Part shown: piece after piece, positions 40,101 to 48,413 of the stretch
How the letters are laid out: each line of letters opens with the position of its first letter
How positions within the stretch are numbered: position 1 is the stretch's first letter
Origin: Comamonadaceae bacterium
GTDB taxonomy: Bacteria; Pseudomonadota; Gammaproteobacteria; Burkholderiales; Burkholderiaceae_C
Assembly (NCBI GenBank): GCA_947372865.1
Contig: CANBVJ010000012.1
Location: 1-64,000, forward strand
Direction of reading: 5' to 3'
Length of the DNA stretch: 64,000 bases
Notes under the pieces: generated by a model
Databases searched by the model: none
What the model was told of the DNA's origin: nothing
What the model saw: the letters and a program-made list of their open reading frames with translations, nothing else
Program-made: the position numbers and the translations under genes

Positions 40101-43100
40101 TGACGGCCGAAAGCGGTGGCGTGGATCTGTCCAGTGCGACCATTTCCGTGACTGCCGGCGAAGGGATTAGCGCTGACAGCGTCTACGTGACACAGCATGC
40201 TGTGTGGGCCTTCGGCGGAGATGTGGATGCCAGTGGTGCTGCGGTTGACGTTACCGTGGGCGACTACGCCCAAATGGAGCTGAACGGTAATGCTTACGTT
40301 ACGCAGAATCAGATCGTCGCCCTTGGTGGCTCTATCAGCGCAAGCGGCGCGCAGGTAACGCTTGCGGCGGGTAACAACAGCTACATCTCTGCCGACAATG
40401 TGTACGTGGCGCAAACTGGGTTCTATGCAACGTCTGACATTGACATGTGGAATGCACGTGCAGTGGTCAGTGCCGGTGAAGGCGCAAATGTGGATGTGCC
40501 TTACGCAGTGTTTGTGGAGCAGAACTATATCTCGGCGGGTGGCTACCTGGACGCGAGCGGTGCGCAAGTGGGCATCACAGTGGGTAGCGACACGACTAAC
40601 TATGACGCCAGTATCTACACCGATGGCGCCTATGTGTCGCAAGATCACCTGACCGCACACTACGGCATGGACATCGACAACGCCGGTGTTAATGTGGTGG
40701 GTGGCAACGGTGCAACCGTTTACATCGATGGTAGCGCCTACGTATCCCAAACGGATAACTATGCAGGCTACAACAGTGAACTCAATGCCGCCAATGTCCA
40801 TGTGACCGTTGGGGCAGGTGACAATGCTTATGTGTCTGCTACTTCGGCCTTCATCGAGCAGAACAACATGACTGCCGGTTCTGTCGACATCAGTGCTGCC
40901 AGCGTTGAGGTCAGTGTGGGCAGCGATGCTGAGCTCCTATTGAGCGGAAATGCCTCCATTGACCAGAACTGGATCCTCGCCCGCAACGGCGACGTCAGCG
41001 TAACCGGCGCCAATGTCACACTGGCAGCTGGTAACAACAGCCTCGTCTCTGCCGACAACGTGTATATCTCACAAACTGAAATCACGGCGGCTTACGACAT
41101 TGACATGTGGGATGCGCGTGCGGTAGTCAGCGCCGGCGATGGCGCGCATGTGGATGTGCCTTACGCAGTGTTTGTGCAGCAAAACTATATCTCGGCGGGC
41201 GGTTACTTGGATGCGACCGGTGCACAAGTAGGTATCACCGTCGGAAGTGATGACAGCAACAACGCAAGTATTTATACCGATGGCGCCTATGTGTCGCAAA
41301 ACAGCTTGCTGGCCGATGACTGGATGGACATCGACAACGCGGGTGTGAACGTGGTGGGCGGTGATGGTGCATCCATCTATATCGACGGCAGCGCCTACCT
41401 CTCGCAAACGGACAACTATGCGGGCTACAGCAGTGAACTCTATGCTGCCTACGGTCACGTTTCCGTTGCGGCGGGTGACGATTCCTTTGTAAGGGCAAAC
41501 ACTGTCTTTATCGAGCAGAACAACATGGCTGCCGGCTCTGTCGACATCAGTGCTGCCACCGTTGAGGTCAGTGTGGGAGGCAACGCCCAAATTATGCTGA
41601 ACGGAGATGCCTACATTGAGCAGTACAACATCCTCGCCCACAACGGATTTCTTGACGCAAACGGCGCAGCTGTCACACTAGCGGCGGGCAGCGATAGCTA
41701 TATCTCCGCCGGCAACGTGTATGTGTCGCAAACTGAGCTCACTGCGGCTGGAGGCGTCGGCCTTTGGGACGCGCGTGCGGTGGTCAGTGCTGGCGATAGC
41801 GCGTATGTGACTGTGCCTGGCTCGGTATATGTGGCACAGAAATACATCTCGGCAGGCTACGCCATTTGGGCGACTGGTGCGCAAGTTGACATCACTGTGG
41901 GCGACAGCTACACAACTAACTATGACGCCAGCATCTACACCGATGGCGCTTTTGTGTCGCAGTACGAATTTACGGCCGATGGCTGGATTAATATCGCCGG
42001 TGCAGGTGTGAATGTGGTAGGTGGCAATGGCGCAGTCATTGAGATCGATGGCAGTGCCTATGTGTCGCAACAGTACATCTATGCAAACGAATATAACTGG
42101 TCAGATGGTGGTCTGAATGCTGCCGATGCCCATGTGACCGTTGCCGCAGGTAACAATGCGGTGGTTACGGCAAACGAAGTCTTCATCGCGCAGAGCGACA
42201 TGACGGGTCACTGGGTCGACGTCAGCGCAGCCAGCGTTGAAGTCAGCGTGGCTGATAGTGGCCACATCTCGCTTGAGTACGGTGCTTATATTGACCAGCA
42301 CAACATTCTTGCCAGCGACAACACAACCTACTACAGCGGCTTCGTGCATGGCGAGGACGCTAGCATTCGCATAACCGGCGGAAATGATGCAACGATCACG
42401 ATCGACAGCACGATGTATGCCAATAACTACAACGGAACTTATAGTGGCGGGCACGCTAATTGGGCGCCTTATTGGCCAGGGGTCAACAATGCCGCCGGCT
42501 TAGGTGACATATCCGTTTGGACTGACACCCACAACACCTACGATGGTGCAAGCATCTATATTAGCCAAACAGAAATTGCGGCGACTAATGGTATAGATTT
42601 GTCGGGCGCGTCTATTGTGGTGGGTGCCGGTGGTATTGCGCCAAATAGCTCATCCTTGCCAAGCAACCTGGATGTCGTATTGAGCGGAGTCGCGGTGACG
42701 ATTGACCAATCGACTATCTACTCTGACAACCTGAGCGTGGACTTGAGCTCTGCTCACGTAGGCGTACTGGTGGGTGACTACGGAAACATCGATGTCACGC
42801 CGCAAACGACGCAGGACGGAACCGACTACTACCGGTCGTACTCCTATGTGACTGATTTTGGAAATGACGATTGGAACTACAGGTCTTGGACGACCGAAGT
42901 CATCACGAATACCCATGCGGAAAACAACCGAATTGGTATTGCGCAGTTCGACATCCGAGCCGCTGGTGATATTTATGCAAACGATAACATCGTAGAAATC
43001 GCAGCAGGCGACCAGAGTTCGATTTCTCTGGATGCAACGTCCGTGCTGGTGGACCAGTCGGACATGCATGCAACACATGGCAGCATTGAAGCGACCGCCG

Positions 43101-46100
43101 CGAGTGTGATTATTGAGATTGGCCAGTTAAGCGAATTGAATATGACGCCCGAGCGTGACGGCTATTCATATGCAGATATGTATAGAAACTTCTTTTTAGG
43201 GATTGATGTCGGTCACTACCATCACTACTACGACACCTATGTGGAGTACCGCACCTCCTACGAGAATATCTATGGTGATGTGGCTGTGTGGCAAAATGAT
43301 TTGACCGCCGGATCCTCTGTTAATGTGGATGGTGCCAATGTTCGGATTTCAGAAGCTGACTATTCCGACATTAACCTCACTGGTATTTCTGTCGATATCA
43401 ATCAATCGCGACTGATTGCGGAGTCGGGTAATGTGAACGCCCGTGATGCGGTAGTGACGATCAACGCTGGAGACCACTCCGGCGTGACTTTGGTTGCTGC
43501 GTTGGAGCTGAATTTCACCATGGGCTCACATTATTACCATGAGAATTGGAGCGAAGGCGACTACCAATCTGGAACCGGCACCCTGACGAGCTTGTTGAGC
43601 GAGCAAGAGTTCAGCATCAACGTTGGGCAAGACCACCTGACCGCTACCGATGGCGACATCAATGCCACCGGCGCTGCTGTCAATATGAATGTGGGCAATA
43701 GCTCAGATATCTTCCTGCACGGTGCAAATGTTTTCGTTTCACAGTACGATGTTGTTGCCGACGGCGGCAATGTGGACCTGAGCAATGCAGCCGTTGCACT
43801 GACTGGCGGCACCAACAGTCGCATCGAGATTGAGCAAGGCACTGAGACCGCATGGGAGCAGCATGAGTCGGGCTGGTTCCAGAACTGGACCAATCAGAGC
43901 GTCGTTTACCGAAACTCTTATGCAGCTGACGTATATATCGCTCAGTCATTCATCTATGCCCAAGAATCCTTGTCCGGCACTGCCTACGAGGTTACGTCGG
44001 GTGGCGAAGTCAACATGAATGACGTGGCAATTAATCTCTCTGTGGGTGATGCCGACAACTGGAATCAAGGCTGGATTTCTGCCCATAATGTGACCATTGA
44101 ACAGACGTATATCGCTGCAGATGAAAACCTGTATGCGACCGCAGTGAGCGTGAACGTTGAGGCTGGTGTCAATGCGTTTATCGAGATTCACAATGCAGAC
44201 GTTATCCAGGCGCAAATGCATGCTGGCAATGTGTTGACGTCCAAGCTGGTTGGTGATTACTTCGACGGGAACCTGACGGACGGCACGACCAACACGGATC
44301 TTCCTATTGCGTATTGGGGAACCTTGGACTTGTCGGGTGCCGCTGTCAAGCTGTCGGCGGGCGCCAATGTCTATGCGCATGAAGCGATCGTTGCCCAGAA
44401 TAACCTGTGGGCAGGCGAGACGGTTGATTTGTCGTCTGCAACCATCAACGTCACCGGTGATGATTACGTTTCGGTTGACCAAGTGGTAATCGCCCAAAGT
44501 GACGTGACGGCCGGCGGGGTGGTTTATTACTACGATACAACGGGTATTGAAGACTACTCACATTACCAACTTGACCAGTTGCAAACCCTCACGGTGCGCG
44601 ACCCACTTACGTTCGTTCCCACGACCATTACTGGTTTGGTTGATCTGGCGAATGCAAGTATTGACATCAGCGCCGGTTGGAATTACGTAGGCGATGTGGT
44701 AGCTATAGAACGCAATAATATTGTGTCGGGCCAATTAGTTGATGCGCATAACAACCGCATTGATATCACTGCATCGGATATGACCATTGGTGATATTCAT
44801 AACTGGCTTGGTGTGGATGGCTATTACTCAGACGGCAACTACGATAATTTGGTTGACGGTGTCACTGCTGCAACGTTTGACTTCAGTAATAACGTGATTG
44901 CATTGGCGGCGTGGAATGGCGATATTGATGTCAGTAACTATGTTGAACAGTACCGTTTCGTGACAGCCTCTGTCATCAATGCCGACGACAACTATGTTGG
45001 GCTGACGGCGTCGGGCAGTATCTACGTTGGATCGTCGGTGGGTATTGGTAACGAGGTCGTTGCTTCCATCTACGAGGAGCCCGTTGTAGTCAACATGAGC
45101 GGTAATGCTGTTGACATTATTGCTGGCGGCAATGTGAATGTGTCCGATGTTTATATTGGCGTTTCAAGCGATAACAACAGTACGCTGGATCTGACCATGA
45201 ACGACAACAGCATCTACATCTCCGCGGACAATGTGTATGGCGGTAGTATTTGCAACGTGGAGGTCGATGCCCTGTTGACAGACGGCAGCTCGGTGAATCA
45301 CAACTCCCTGCAGGTGACTGCCAATGAGAATTGGGGAAGTATCGACTTCACCAGCGTTCACTTGTCGGGTACTGATGCCTACGCCAAATTGTGGGGTAAC
45401 GATATCTCTGTCGGATCTATGACTGCACAGAATATGGATGAAAGTCACATCACCGTTGGTGCGGAGTATTTGACGCTCTTCGCTGATTCGGCGATGACCA
45501 TCGATTTGATTGATCTGTCTAGCCAGGACGTTGCCGGTTACTCTTTGCCATCTAAGGATTACTGGTGGCAGTCCGATGCCACGATTGGCTCGAACTCGAC
45601 GCTCAACATAACGCAGCTCAAACTCGATGGTGCGCAAGCTTTCCTGGAGTTTGACGTGAGTACTGTCTCAACCATCCACTACGACATTACGGTCGATCAG
45701 TTGGGTATTGGCCAGAACAACGGCGATTTGAGTTATTTGGGTCATTCTGGAAGTGCGGTTTCTGAATTCGGCATTAACAACATGACGCACGATTGGTCGC
45801 AACAGTACGATCTGATTGATTTGAGTGATTTGGGTATCACCAGCGCCGATCAGCTGAACTGGAGCGTGACCTTGGGTAGTGGGTTTGCGGCGGGGGTAGT
45901 GGAGAATATTCACTTCTCGCTGAACTCGACTTCCGGAACAAACCTGGCCGCAGGCAGTACCGTAGAGTTTGATCTGCAAAACGTGCGACTCGACAGCAGC
46001 GCGCGTCATGACTATTCCGCGCAGTCCGGTCAGGGTGCGGTTGGACAAGTGGATAGCACTGATGTCTGGTATGCCTTCTGGAACTACTCGCTGCACCTGC

Positions 46101-46114
46101 AGGGACCCGTCTAA
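34187..46114 (+). CDS. Giant Ig-like/beta-solenoid surface adhesin, type I secretion substrate
   Basis: A 3975-residue protein with no Sec signal. Layout: a charged N-terminus (to about 100); a Gly/Ala-rich tract ending 'GGLALAGGGGGSS' (about 100-185), as in other large type I adhesins; Ig-like domains with 'NDIVNGAENTAGVTISG' and 'DAAGNSSSGTGTPF' (about 190-1075); a transition domain with four-fold 'VTVIFEGTTYS...WYLDVG'; then about residues 1225-3600 of repeats near 36 residues with consensus V.V.Q..I.A..G.ID.sgA.V.V..G; and a non-repetitive C-terminal cap. No GGxGxDxUx RTX array is seen. The codon use is less GC-rich than neighbours. AGGA precedes ATG 34187. Downstream genes encode all three parts of a type I exporter. 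Function as adhesin is inferred from architecture and context. Confidence 0.85.
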   Translation: MSNLAPGSNESMQDQDAALTKKQKKNLSGAKGSAAAQTGVVAPESALAVKKLRRKLVADDSVLGAAGDDLGSSGAVVSDVDASALNDGGTWQLAQAETGAVLPGVGGAAGGAGGAAAAGSGGAAAAAAGSGGAAAAGAGAAGAGAAMGAGAAAAGAGLGLGGVAAAAAGGLALAGGGGGSSAPAPTPPGAPSISTVAANDVVNGAENTAGVTISGQAAANSTVRVYDGVTLIGTTTADGSGNYSLTGVHFATSTGASHSLTATATNSVGTGAASTAHTVQVDTELQVPTAAIAHTVLNDTGSSSSDSITANTAPVINGTAEAGARVTVVVGGVNGQTLTTTADGSGNFSVTPVSLANGTYTVAITTSDAAGNTNTAFGTPFTIGSALSAPTISTVAGNDIVNGAENTAGVTISGVADANSTVKVYDGATLIGTTTADSHGSYSITGVQFATSAGASHSLTATSTNNVGTSAASAAHTVQVDTVAPGAPAAAIAHTALNDTGSSSSDSITSNATPVITGTADAGTQVTVVVGGQTLTTTADGSGNFSVTPAALANGTYTVAITTTDAAGNSSSGTGTPFTIGTALNVPTISTVAGNDVVSAAENTAGVTISGVAAANSTVRVYDGATLIGTTTADGSGNYSITGVQFALSAGASHSLTATSTNNVGTSAASAAHTVQVDTVAPGAPAAAIAHTAPNDTGNSSSDSITANTTPVITGTADAGTQVTVVVGGQTLTTTTDGTGHFSVTPATLAIGTYTVAITTTDAAGNSSSGTGTPFTIGAALSAPTIGTVAGNDIVNGAENTAGVTISGMAAANSTVRVYDGATLIGTTTADGSGNYSITDVHFALSAGASHSLTATATNNVGTSAASAAHAVQVDTLAPVVPAAAIAHTALNDTGDSSSDDLTSNTAPVITGTAEIGAQVTVVVGGQTLTTTANGSGHFSVTPAPLASGTYTVAITTTDAAGNSSSAAGAPFEVDHIAPGTPSAAIAHTVLNDTGTSATDSVTLNTTPDITGTAEIGAHVNVVVGGQTLTAIANGSGIFTVTPSEMAPGTYTPVVTVTDAAGNSSVPFNGTPFTVEALPAPSTATPLATNSTLEHPTAIIHGHADVDSCADGGVTVIFEGTTYSQSGLELIVDDNGNWYLDVGAQVLAEGIQDGHYDVTVRATNLAGGETTTTLTDVLWLVNGCQTFNANSLPEDNHWNITGESGMETLGVDFGVYVTSLGGIEVTDFVVSDFNLDAQNVTLAECGIDVSHGNATFHSNNITLDGSSISVSDTAVRHSEYNQVLDAGITLAANGSIVMLGYGDTGGGIAPQTQASGNGGLVTLSETNTGFNGQYGGADVYAADAGIYLTASDSISITVDGHTTAGVTLSQSDLGQGEDANVYVNNAHIDLLAGGGISLLETYTDVYESGTYTLVDNGISRTATESSTISGGSGLDIELLQNHLSAYDLVDASNASISLGADWIAAGSVLLEQQSFQGSGVDLSNAHVDVFGNGVSLMDSFVTSFSEADLGNSYESHHSSYWDSGSVHILQSAVTAFDGSIDAHDAQISVGANFVAVGEVGVEQSDMHASQGIDLSGAHAVVNSAGRFDMGAVSFEDDYAYSQTLDGYQGDFYSSATDVVFSASDVYVNQYDIHADHGDINAAGATASNGADYEGSFFVPQQGSVEVYQESITALDGSVTIANAEASKYAHEESYWFGGSNDFGVFNYFSAGYTSVQDHTVYDAFSYQDYDRTASNMSADGSNVAVDQHYIRAANGIVADGASAGLGIDHNYDFPVVFGGDVSVSQTYFTAQGLDGGGINLNNAQVWLSSQDDFVLLHHTATADVSVYEYYVETVGGLNSGHLNTSLHEYTLSSDTIDFASVHVDQILIHAAAGDISAVNAAVDISVGGLYSGDLYISQDYMTAQNGSIDVHGAHVAVSAAGAITLVNSVVSFWESAHDSSSTFGGSSTSFSTLDYSDYNTNVGSIYLEQIALTAESGGVDLSSATISVTAGEGISADSVYVTQHAVWAFGGDVDASGAAVDVTVGDYAQMELNGNAYVTQNQIVALGGSISASGAQVTLAAGNNSYISADNVYVAQTGFYATSDIDMWNARAVVSAGEGANVDVPYAVFVEQNYISAGGYLDASGAQVGITVGSDTTNYDASIYTDGAYVSQDHLTAHYGMDIDNAGVNVVGGNGATVYIDGSAYVSQTDNYAGYNSELNAANVHVTVGAGDNAYVSATSAFIEQNNMTAGSVDISAASVEVSVGSDAELLLSGNASIDQNWILARNGDVSVTGANVTLAAGNNSLVSADNVYISQTEITAAYDIDMWDARAVVSAGDGAHVDVPYAVFVQQNYISAGGYLDATGAQVGITVGSDDSNNASIYTDGAYVSQNSLLADDWMDIDNAGVNVVGGDGASIYIDGSAYLSQTDNYAGYSSELYAAYGHVSVAAGDDSFVRANTVFIEQNNMAAGSVDISAATVEVSVGGNAQIMLNGDAYIEQYNILAHNGFLDANGAAVTLAAGSDSYISAGNVYVSQTELTAAGGVGLWDARAVVSAGDSAYVTVPGSVYVAQKYISAGYAIWATGAQVDITVGDSYTTNYDASIYTDGAFVSQYEFTADGWINIAGAGVNVVGGNGAVIEIDGSAYVSQQYIYANEYNWSDGGLNAADAHVTVAAGNNAVVTANEVFIAQSDMTGHWVDVSAASVEVSVADSGHISLEYGAYIDQHNILASDNTTYYSGFVHGEDASIRITGGNDATITIDSTMYANNYNGTYSGGHANWAPYWPGVNNAAGLGDISVWTDTHNTYDGASIYISQTEIAATNGIDLSGASIVVGAGGIAPNSSSLPSNLDVVLSGVAVTIDQSTIYSDNLSVDLSSAHVGVLVGDYGNIDVTPQTTQDGTDYYRSYSYVTDFGNDDWNYRSWTTEVITNTHAENNRIGIAQFDIRAAGDIYANDNIVEIAAGDQSSISLDATSVLVDQSDMHATHGSIEATAASVIIEIGQLSELNMTPERDGYSYADMYRNFFLGIDVGHYHHYYDTYVEYRTSYENIYGDVAVWQNDLTAGSSVNVDGANVRISEADYSDINLTGISVDINQSRLIAESGNVNARDAVVTINAGDHSGVTLVAALELNFTMGSHYYHENWSEGDYQSGTGTLTSLLSEQEFSINVGQDHLTATDGDINATGAAVNMNVGNSSDIFLHGANVFVSQYDVVADGGNVDLSNAAVALTGGTNSRIEIEQGTETAWEQHESGWFQNWTNQSVVYRNSYAADVYIAQSFIYAQESLSGTAYEVTSGGEVNMNDVAINLSVGDADNWNQGWISAHNVTIEQTYIAADENLYATAVSVNVEAGVNAFIEIHNADVIQAQMHAGNVLTSKLVGDYFDGNLTDGTTNTDLPIAYWGTLDLSGAAVKLSAGANVYAHEAIVAQNNLWAGETVDLSSATINVTGDDYVSVDQVVIAQSDVTAGGVVYYYDTTGIEDYSHYQLDQLQTLTVRDPLTFVPTTITGLVDLANASIDISAGWNYVGDVVAIERNNIVSGQLVDAHNNRIDITASDMTIGDIHNWLGVDGYYSDGNYDNLVDGVTAATFDFSNNVIALAAWNGDIDVSNYVEQYRFVTASVINADDNYVGLTASGSIYVGSSVGIGNEVVASIYEEPVVVNMSGNAVDIIAGGNVNVSDVYIGVSSDNNSTLDLTMNDNSIYISADNVYGGSICNVEVDALLTDGSSVNHNSLQVTANENWGSIDFTSVHLSGTDAYAKLWGNDISVGSMTAQNMDESHITVGAEYLTLFADSAMTIDLIDLSSQDVAGYSLPSKDYWWQSDATIGSNSTLNITQLKLDGAQAFLEFDVSTVSTIHYDITVDQLGIGQNNGDLSYLGHSGSAVSEFGINNMTHDWSQQYDLIDLSDLGITSADQLNWSVTLGSGFAAGVVENIHFSLNSTSGTNLAAGSTVEFDLQNVRLDSSARHDYSAQSGQGAVGQVDSTDVWYAFWNYSLHLQGPV
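34761..37410 (+). repeat. Tandem 591-597-bp Ig-domain repeats inside the adhesin gene
   Basis: The sequence '(c)catcagcaccgtagctg' and its variants recur at about 34761, 35358, 35949 and 36540, giving spacings of 597, 591 and 591 bp (197-199 codons). Each unit encodes two alternating Ig-like domains, type A ('GNDIVNGAENTAGV') and type B ('AAIAHTALNDTGSSSSDS'). A lone extra type B domain closes the array near 37110-37410. Nucleotide identity is high between units, so recombination can change copy number. Confidence 0.85.
40391..42400 (+). repeat. Higher-order 657-660-bp repeats in the solenoid region
   Basis: The sequence 'gccgacaa(t/c)gtgta' recurs at 40391 and 41051, and as 'gccggcaacgtgta' at 41708, spacings of 660 and 657 bp (220 and 219 codons). 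Each copy holds six rung-like subrepeats in the same order: NVYVxQ, VFVEQNYISAGG, GAYVSQ, GSAYVSQxDNYA, FIEQNNMTAG and ASIDQxxILA. The third copy is more diverged and carries short insertions. Confidence 0.8.
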
Positions 46115-46122
46115 GGACACTG

Positions 46123-47142
46123 ATGCAGATATTGGTATCCTTACTCGGGGCGCAGGGTGACGCGGTAGCCCGCGCCACGGCATTGGGCAAGTTGCTGACG
46201 GCGCGGGGTCACAGCCTGACGTTTTTGGGGGATTTCCCCGAAAACGCCTTGCAAGAGATTGCGGCGCTGCCGGCCCAGGCGCTCAAGCAGGTGTCGGACC
46301 AAAAGTTTGACGCATTGCTGGTGGCTGCCTTGGGTGGGCCAGAGCGACTGGCTGCCATTGCCCGGAAACTACCGACGCTGGTCTGGGTGCAAGAGAGCTT
46401 TTTGGACCTGATGGCGCTCAAGGGCGACTTTGTCCATTGGGTTACTTTGTTTCGCCACGCCAAGCGCATTGTGTTTCTGACCGAACGGCAAAAGGACAAG
46501 ACCTTTGCGTCGTTTACTTCGGGCTTGGATGACAAGATTGCGGTGATGGCCTGTGGTGCTCCAGCCGACATTGGCAAGCTGCGCGTGCCATCGGAAAAAG
46601 AGCACTTTGGCGTGGTGATGCACGCTCCAGTGCTGCCGCACAAGCGTCAGCAAGACCTGATTGCCGCAGGCGAGCGCCTGCGTGACTTCAACCTGAGCTT
46701 CACCTTTATCGGTGAAATGCAAGGTATGGGAGGCATGCCCGAGGGCATGCGCAAGATTGTGGAGCGCCAGCCGGAGCGCTATAACTTTGTTGGCTACCAG
46801 ACCGGTGCGCAAACGCGTGCGTTGCTGGCCAAGAACGATTTGTACGTGCACACTTCCTCCGACGAAGCGTGGCCGCAGTCGGTGATAGACGCTGCAGCTA
46901 TGGGCTTGCCTCTGATGCTCAGCGAGATTGAGGCCTTTTCCAAGGTGTGGGTGCACGGGGTGAACTGTTTGAAATTCCCCACCAACAACCCGGACTTTCT
47001 CGCCTCGAGCCTGCGTATGATTCTGCAGGACGATGTGCTGCGCCACAATCTCTCGGTGCAGTCGGGCAACACGGCGAAGCGTTTTTCTGGCGAACGTTTT
47101 TATGGTGCTCTGGTGCAAATGGTTGAAGGTCTGGCGCCGTGA
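46123..47142 (+). CDS. Glycosyltransferase (GT-B, family 4-like)
   Basis: A 339-residue GT-B glycosyltransferase. The N-terminal domain opens 'MQILVSLLGAQGDAVARATALGKLLTARGHSLTFLG'. The C-terminal donor-binding domain has 'VVMHAPVLPHKRQQDLIAAG' and 'LYVHTSSDEAWPQSVIDAAAMGLPLMLSEIEAF', which matches the family-4 E-x7-E-type motif region loosely. It lies 8 bp after the adhesin stop, with TAAGGA as both stop and Shine-Dalgarno, and overlaps the tolC-like gene by 4 bp. Being inside the export operon, it probably glycosylates the adhesin before export (inference). Donor sugar unknown. Confidence 0.75.
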   Translation: MQILVSLLGAQGDAVARATALGKLLTARGHSLTFLGDFPENALQEIAALPAQALKQVSDQKFDALLVAALGGPERLAAIARKLPTLVWVQESFLDLMALKGDFVHWVTLFRHAKRIVFLTERQKDKTFASFTSGLDDKIAVMACGAPADIGKLRVPSEKEHFGVVMHAPVLPHKRQQDLIAAGERLRDFNLSFTFIGEMQGMGGMPEGMRKIVERQPERYNFVGYQTGAQTRALLAKNDLYVHTSSDEAWPQSVIDAAAMGLPLMLSEIEAFSKVWVHGVNCLKFPTNNPDFLASSLRMILQDDVLRHNLSVQSGNTAKRFSGERFYGALVQMVEGLAP

Positions 47143-48413
47143 AGCTGCGCAGCCCCATGCTGGGCTTGCTGTTGTCGGCGCTGGTCGGGACCGTTTGGGC
47201 AGAAGGTCAGGAGCTTTCGTTTACCGAGGTGCTACGCCTGGCTTTGGCCAATAGCCCGTCGGTACAGGCCAAGGCACGGGAGCTGGACGCGGCTGACAGC
47301 ACGCTCAAGGGCGCGCAGTGGGGCCGCTACCCGGCGTTCTCGGCGTCTCTGGCCACCGCGCCCGCCGCCGTGGACAGTAATCTGGCGCCCAGCCAGTCGG
47401 CACCATCGTCGTACTTGCGGGTGGACCAGCCGCTATACGCCTGGGGCGGCATCGATGCACGCATCAAGACCGCGGACCTGCAAAAAAACGCGGCCAAGCT
47501 GGCGATAGACAGTGAACGCAACAGTGTGGCCGACCGTGTGATTGGTGCCTACGGCCAGATCGTGGCCGCGCAAGAAAAAATTGGCGTGCAGCAAGATGCG
47601 GTCTCGCGCTTGGTGGAGTTTGAGGGCATCATCGGCCGACGCTTGGCCACGCAATTGAGCTCGAAAAATGACGCTTCCTTGGTGAACTCGCGCTTGCAGC
47701 AGGCACGCTCTGAGCTGGTGCAAAGCCATGCCACCGTGACGCGTGCACGCGCGCAGCTAGAAGAGATTATTGGCCAGTCGCTCAAAGGCAAGATGCAGGC
47801 TACGCCCGCTGCCGTGGACTGGGCCAATCTGGACGCACTGCAGCTGAGTTGTCTAGACAGTGCCAGTGAGTTGGCCTCCGCGCGCGTGGGTCGCGACCTC
47901 GCCGAAAACCAGATCAAGCAGCGCAGCGCCGACTTGTTCCCCCGTCTGGTGGGACGTGTGGAGCGCATTCACGCACCCTCGGTAGGATTGGGAAGCAGTG
48001 ACTACACCCAGGCCTATGTGGTGCTGGAAGCGAGTTTAGGCAATGGGCTTTCGGCGCTTGAGGGTGTGAACGAGAGCTCAGCGCGCTTGCAGGCCAGTGA
48101 ACAGCAAATCGAATTAACGCGCCGGGCCCTGATGCAACAGACGGCCAGCGCTTGGAGCGACCTCCAGTCCTATGCGGACCAGGAGAGCATACTCAAAGAA
48201 ATAACGTCAGAGAATCAGGAAATCGTGGAATCATTTATCAGGCAATACCTCGCAGGTAAGAAAAGTTGGCTTGACGTGTTGAACGTTGAGCGGGAGCTGG
48301 TGCAAAGCCGCCTTCAAATGGCCGACATTCGTTCAACGCTGATGACGGTCGCGCTGCGGCTGCAGCGTCTGGGCGGGCATTTGAATCTCGCGGTAGGATC
48401 CACAGCTCCATGA
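47139..48413 (+). CDS. TolC-family outer-membrane efflux protein of the type I exporter
   Basis: A 424-residue TolC-family protein with signal peptide 'MKLRSPMLGLLLSALVGTVWA' (GTG start overlapping the previous stop as GTGA). The mature start 'ELSFTEVLRLALANSPSVQAKARELDAADS' is the standard TolC repeat beginning. Long helices with 'NSVADRVIGAYGQIVAAQEKI' and a second half ending 'KSWLDVLNVERELVQSRLQMADIR' form the periplasmic tunnel. It would be the outer-membrane duct (LapE/TolC role) for the adhesin. It overlaps the ABC gene by 4 bp. Confidence 0.9.
   Translation: MKLRSPMLGLLLSALVGTVWAEGQELSFTEVLRLALANSPSVQAKARELDAADSTLKGAQWGRYPAFSASLATAPAAVDSNLAPSQSAPSSYLRVDQPLYAWGGIDARIKTADLQKNAAKLAIDSERNSVADRVIGAYGQIVAAQEKIGVQQDAVSRLVEFEGIIGRRLATQLSSKNDASLVNSRLQQARSELVQSHATVTRARAQLEEIIGQSLKGKMQATPAAVDWANLDALQLSCLDSASELASARVGRDLAENQIKQRSADLFPRLVGRVERIHAPSVGLGSSDYTQAYVVLEASLGNGLSALEGVNESSARLQASEQQIELTRRALMQQTASAWSDLQSYADQESILKEITSENQEIVESFIRQYLAGKKSWLDVLNVERELVQSRLQMADIRSTLMTVALRLQRLGGHLNLAVGSTAP

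Noticed and set aside
34761-42400. CRISPR-like array or mobile repeat
   Set aside because: The repeats are in frame, 591-660 bp long and encode protein domains; there are no short direct repeats with unique spacers and no cas genes.
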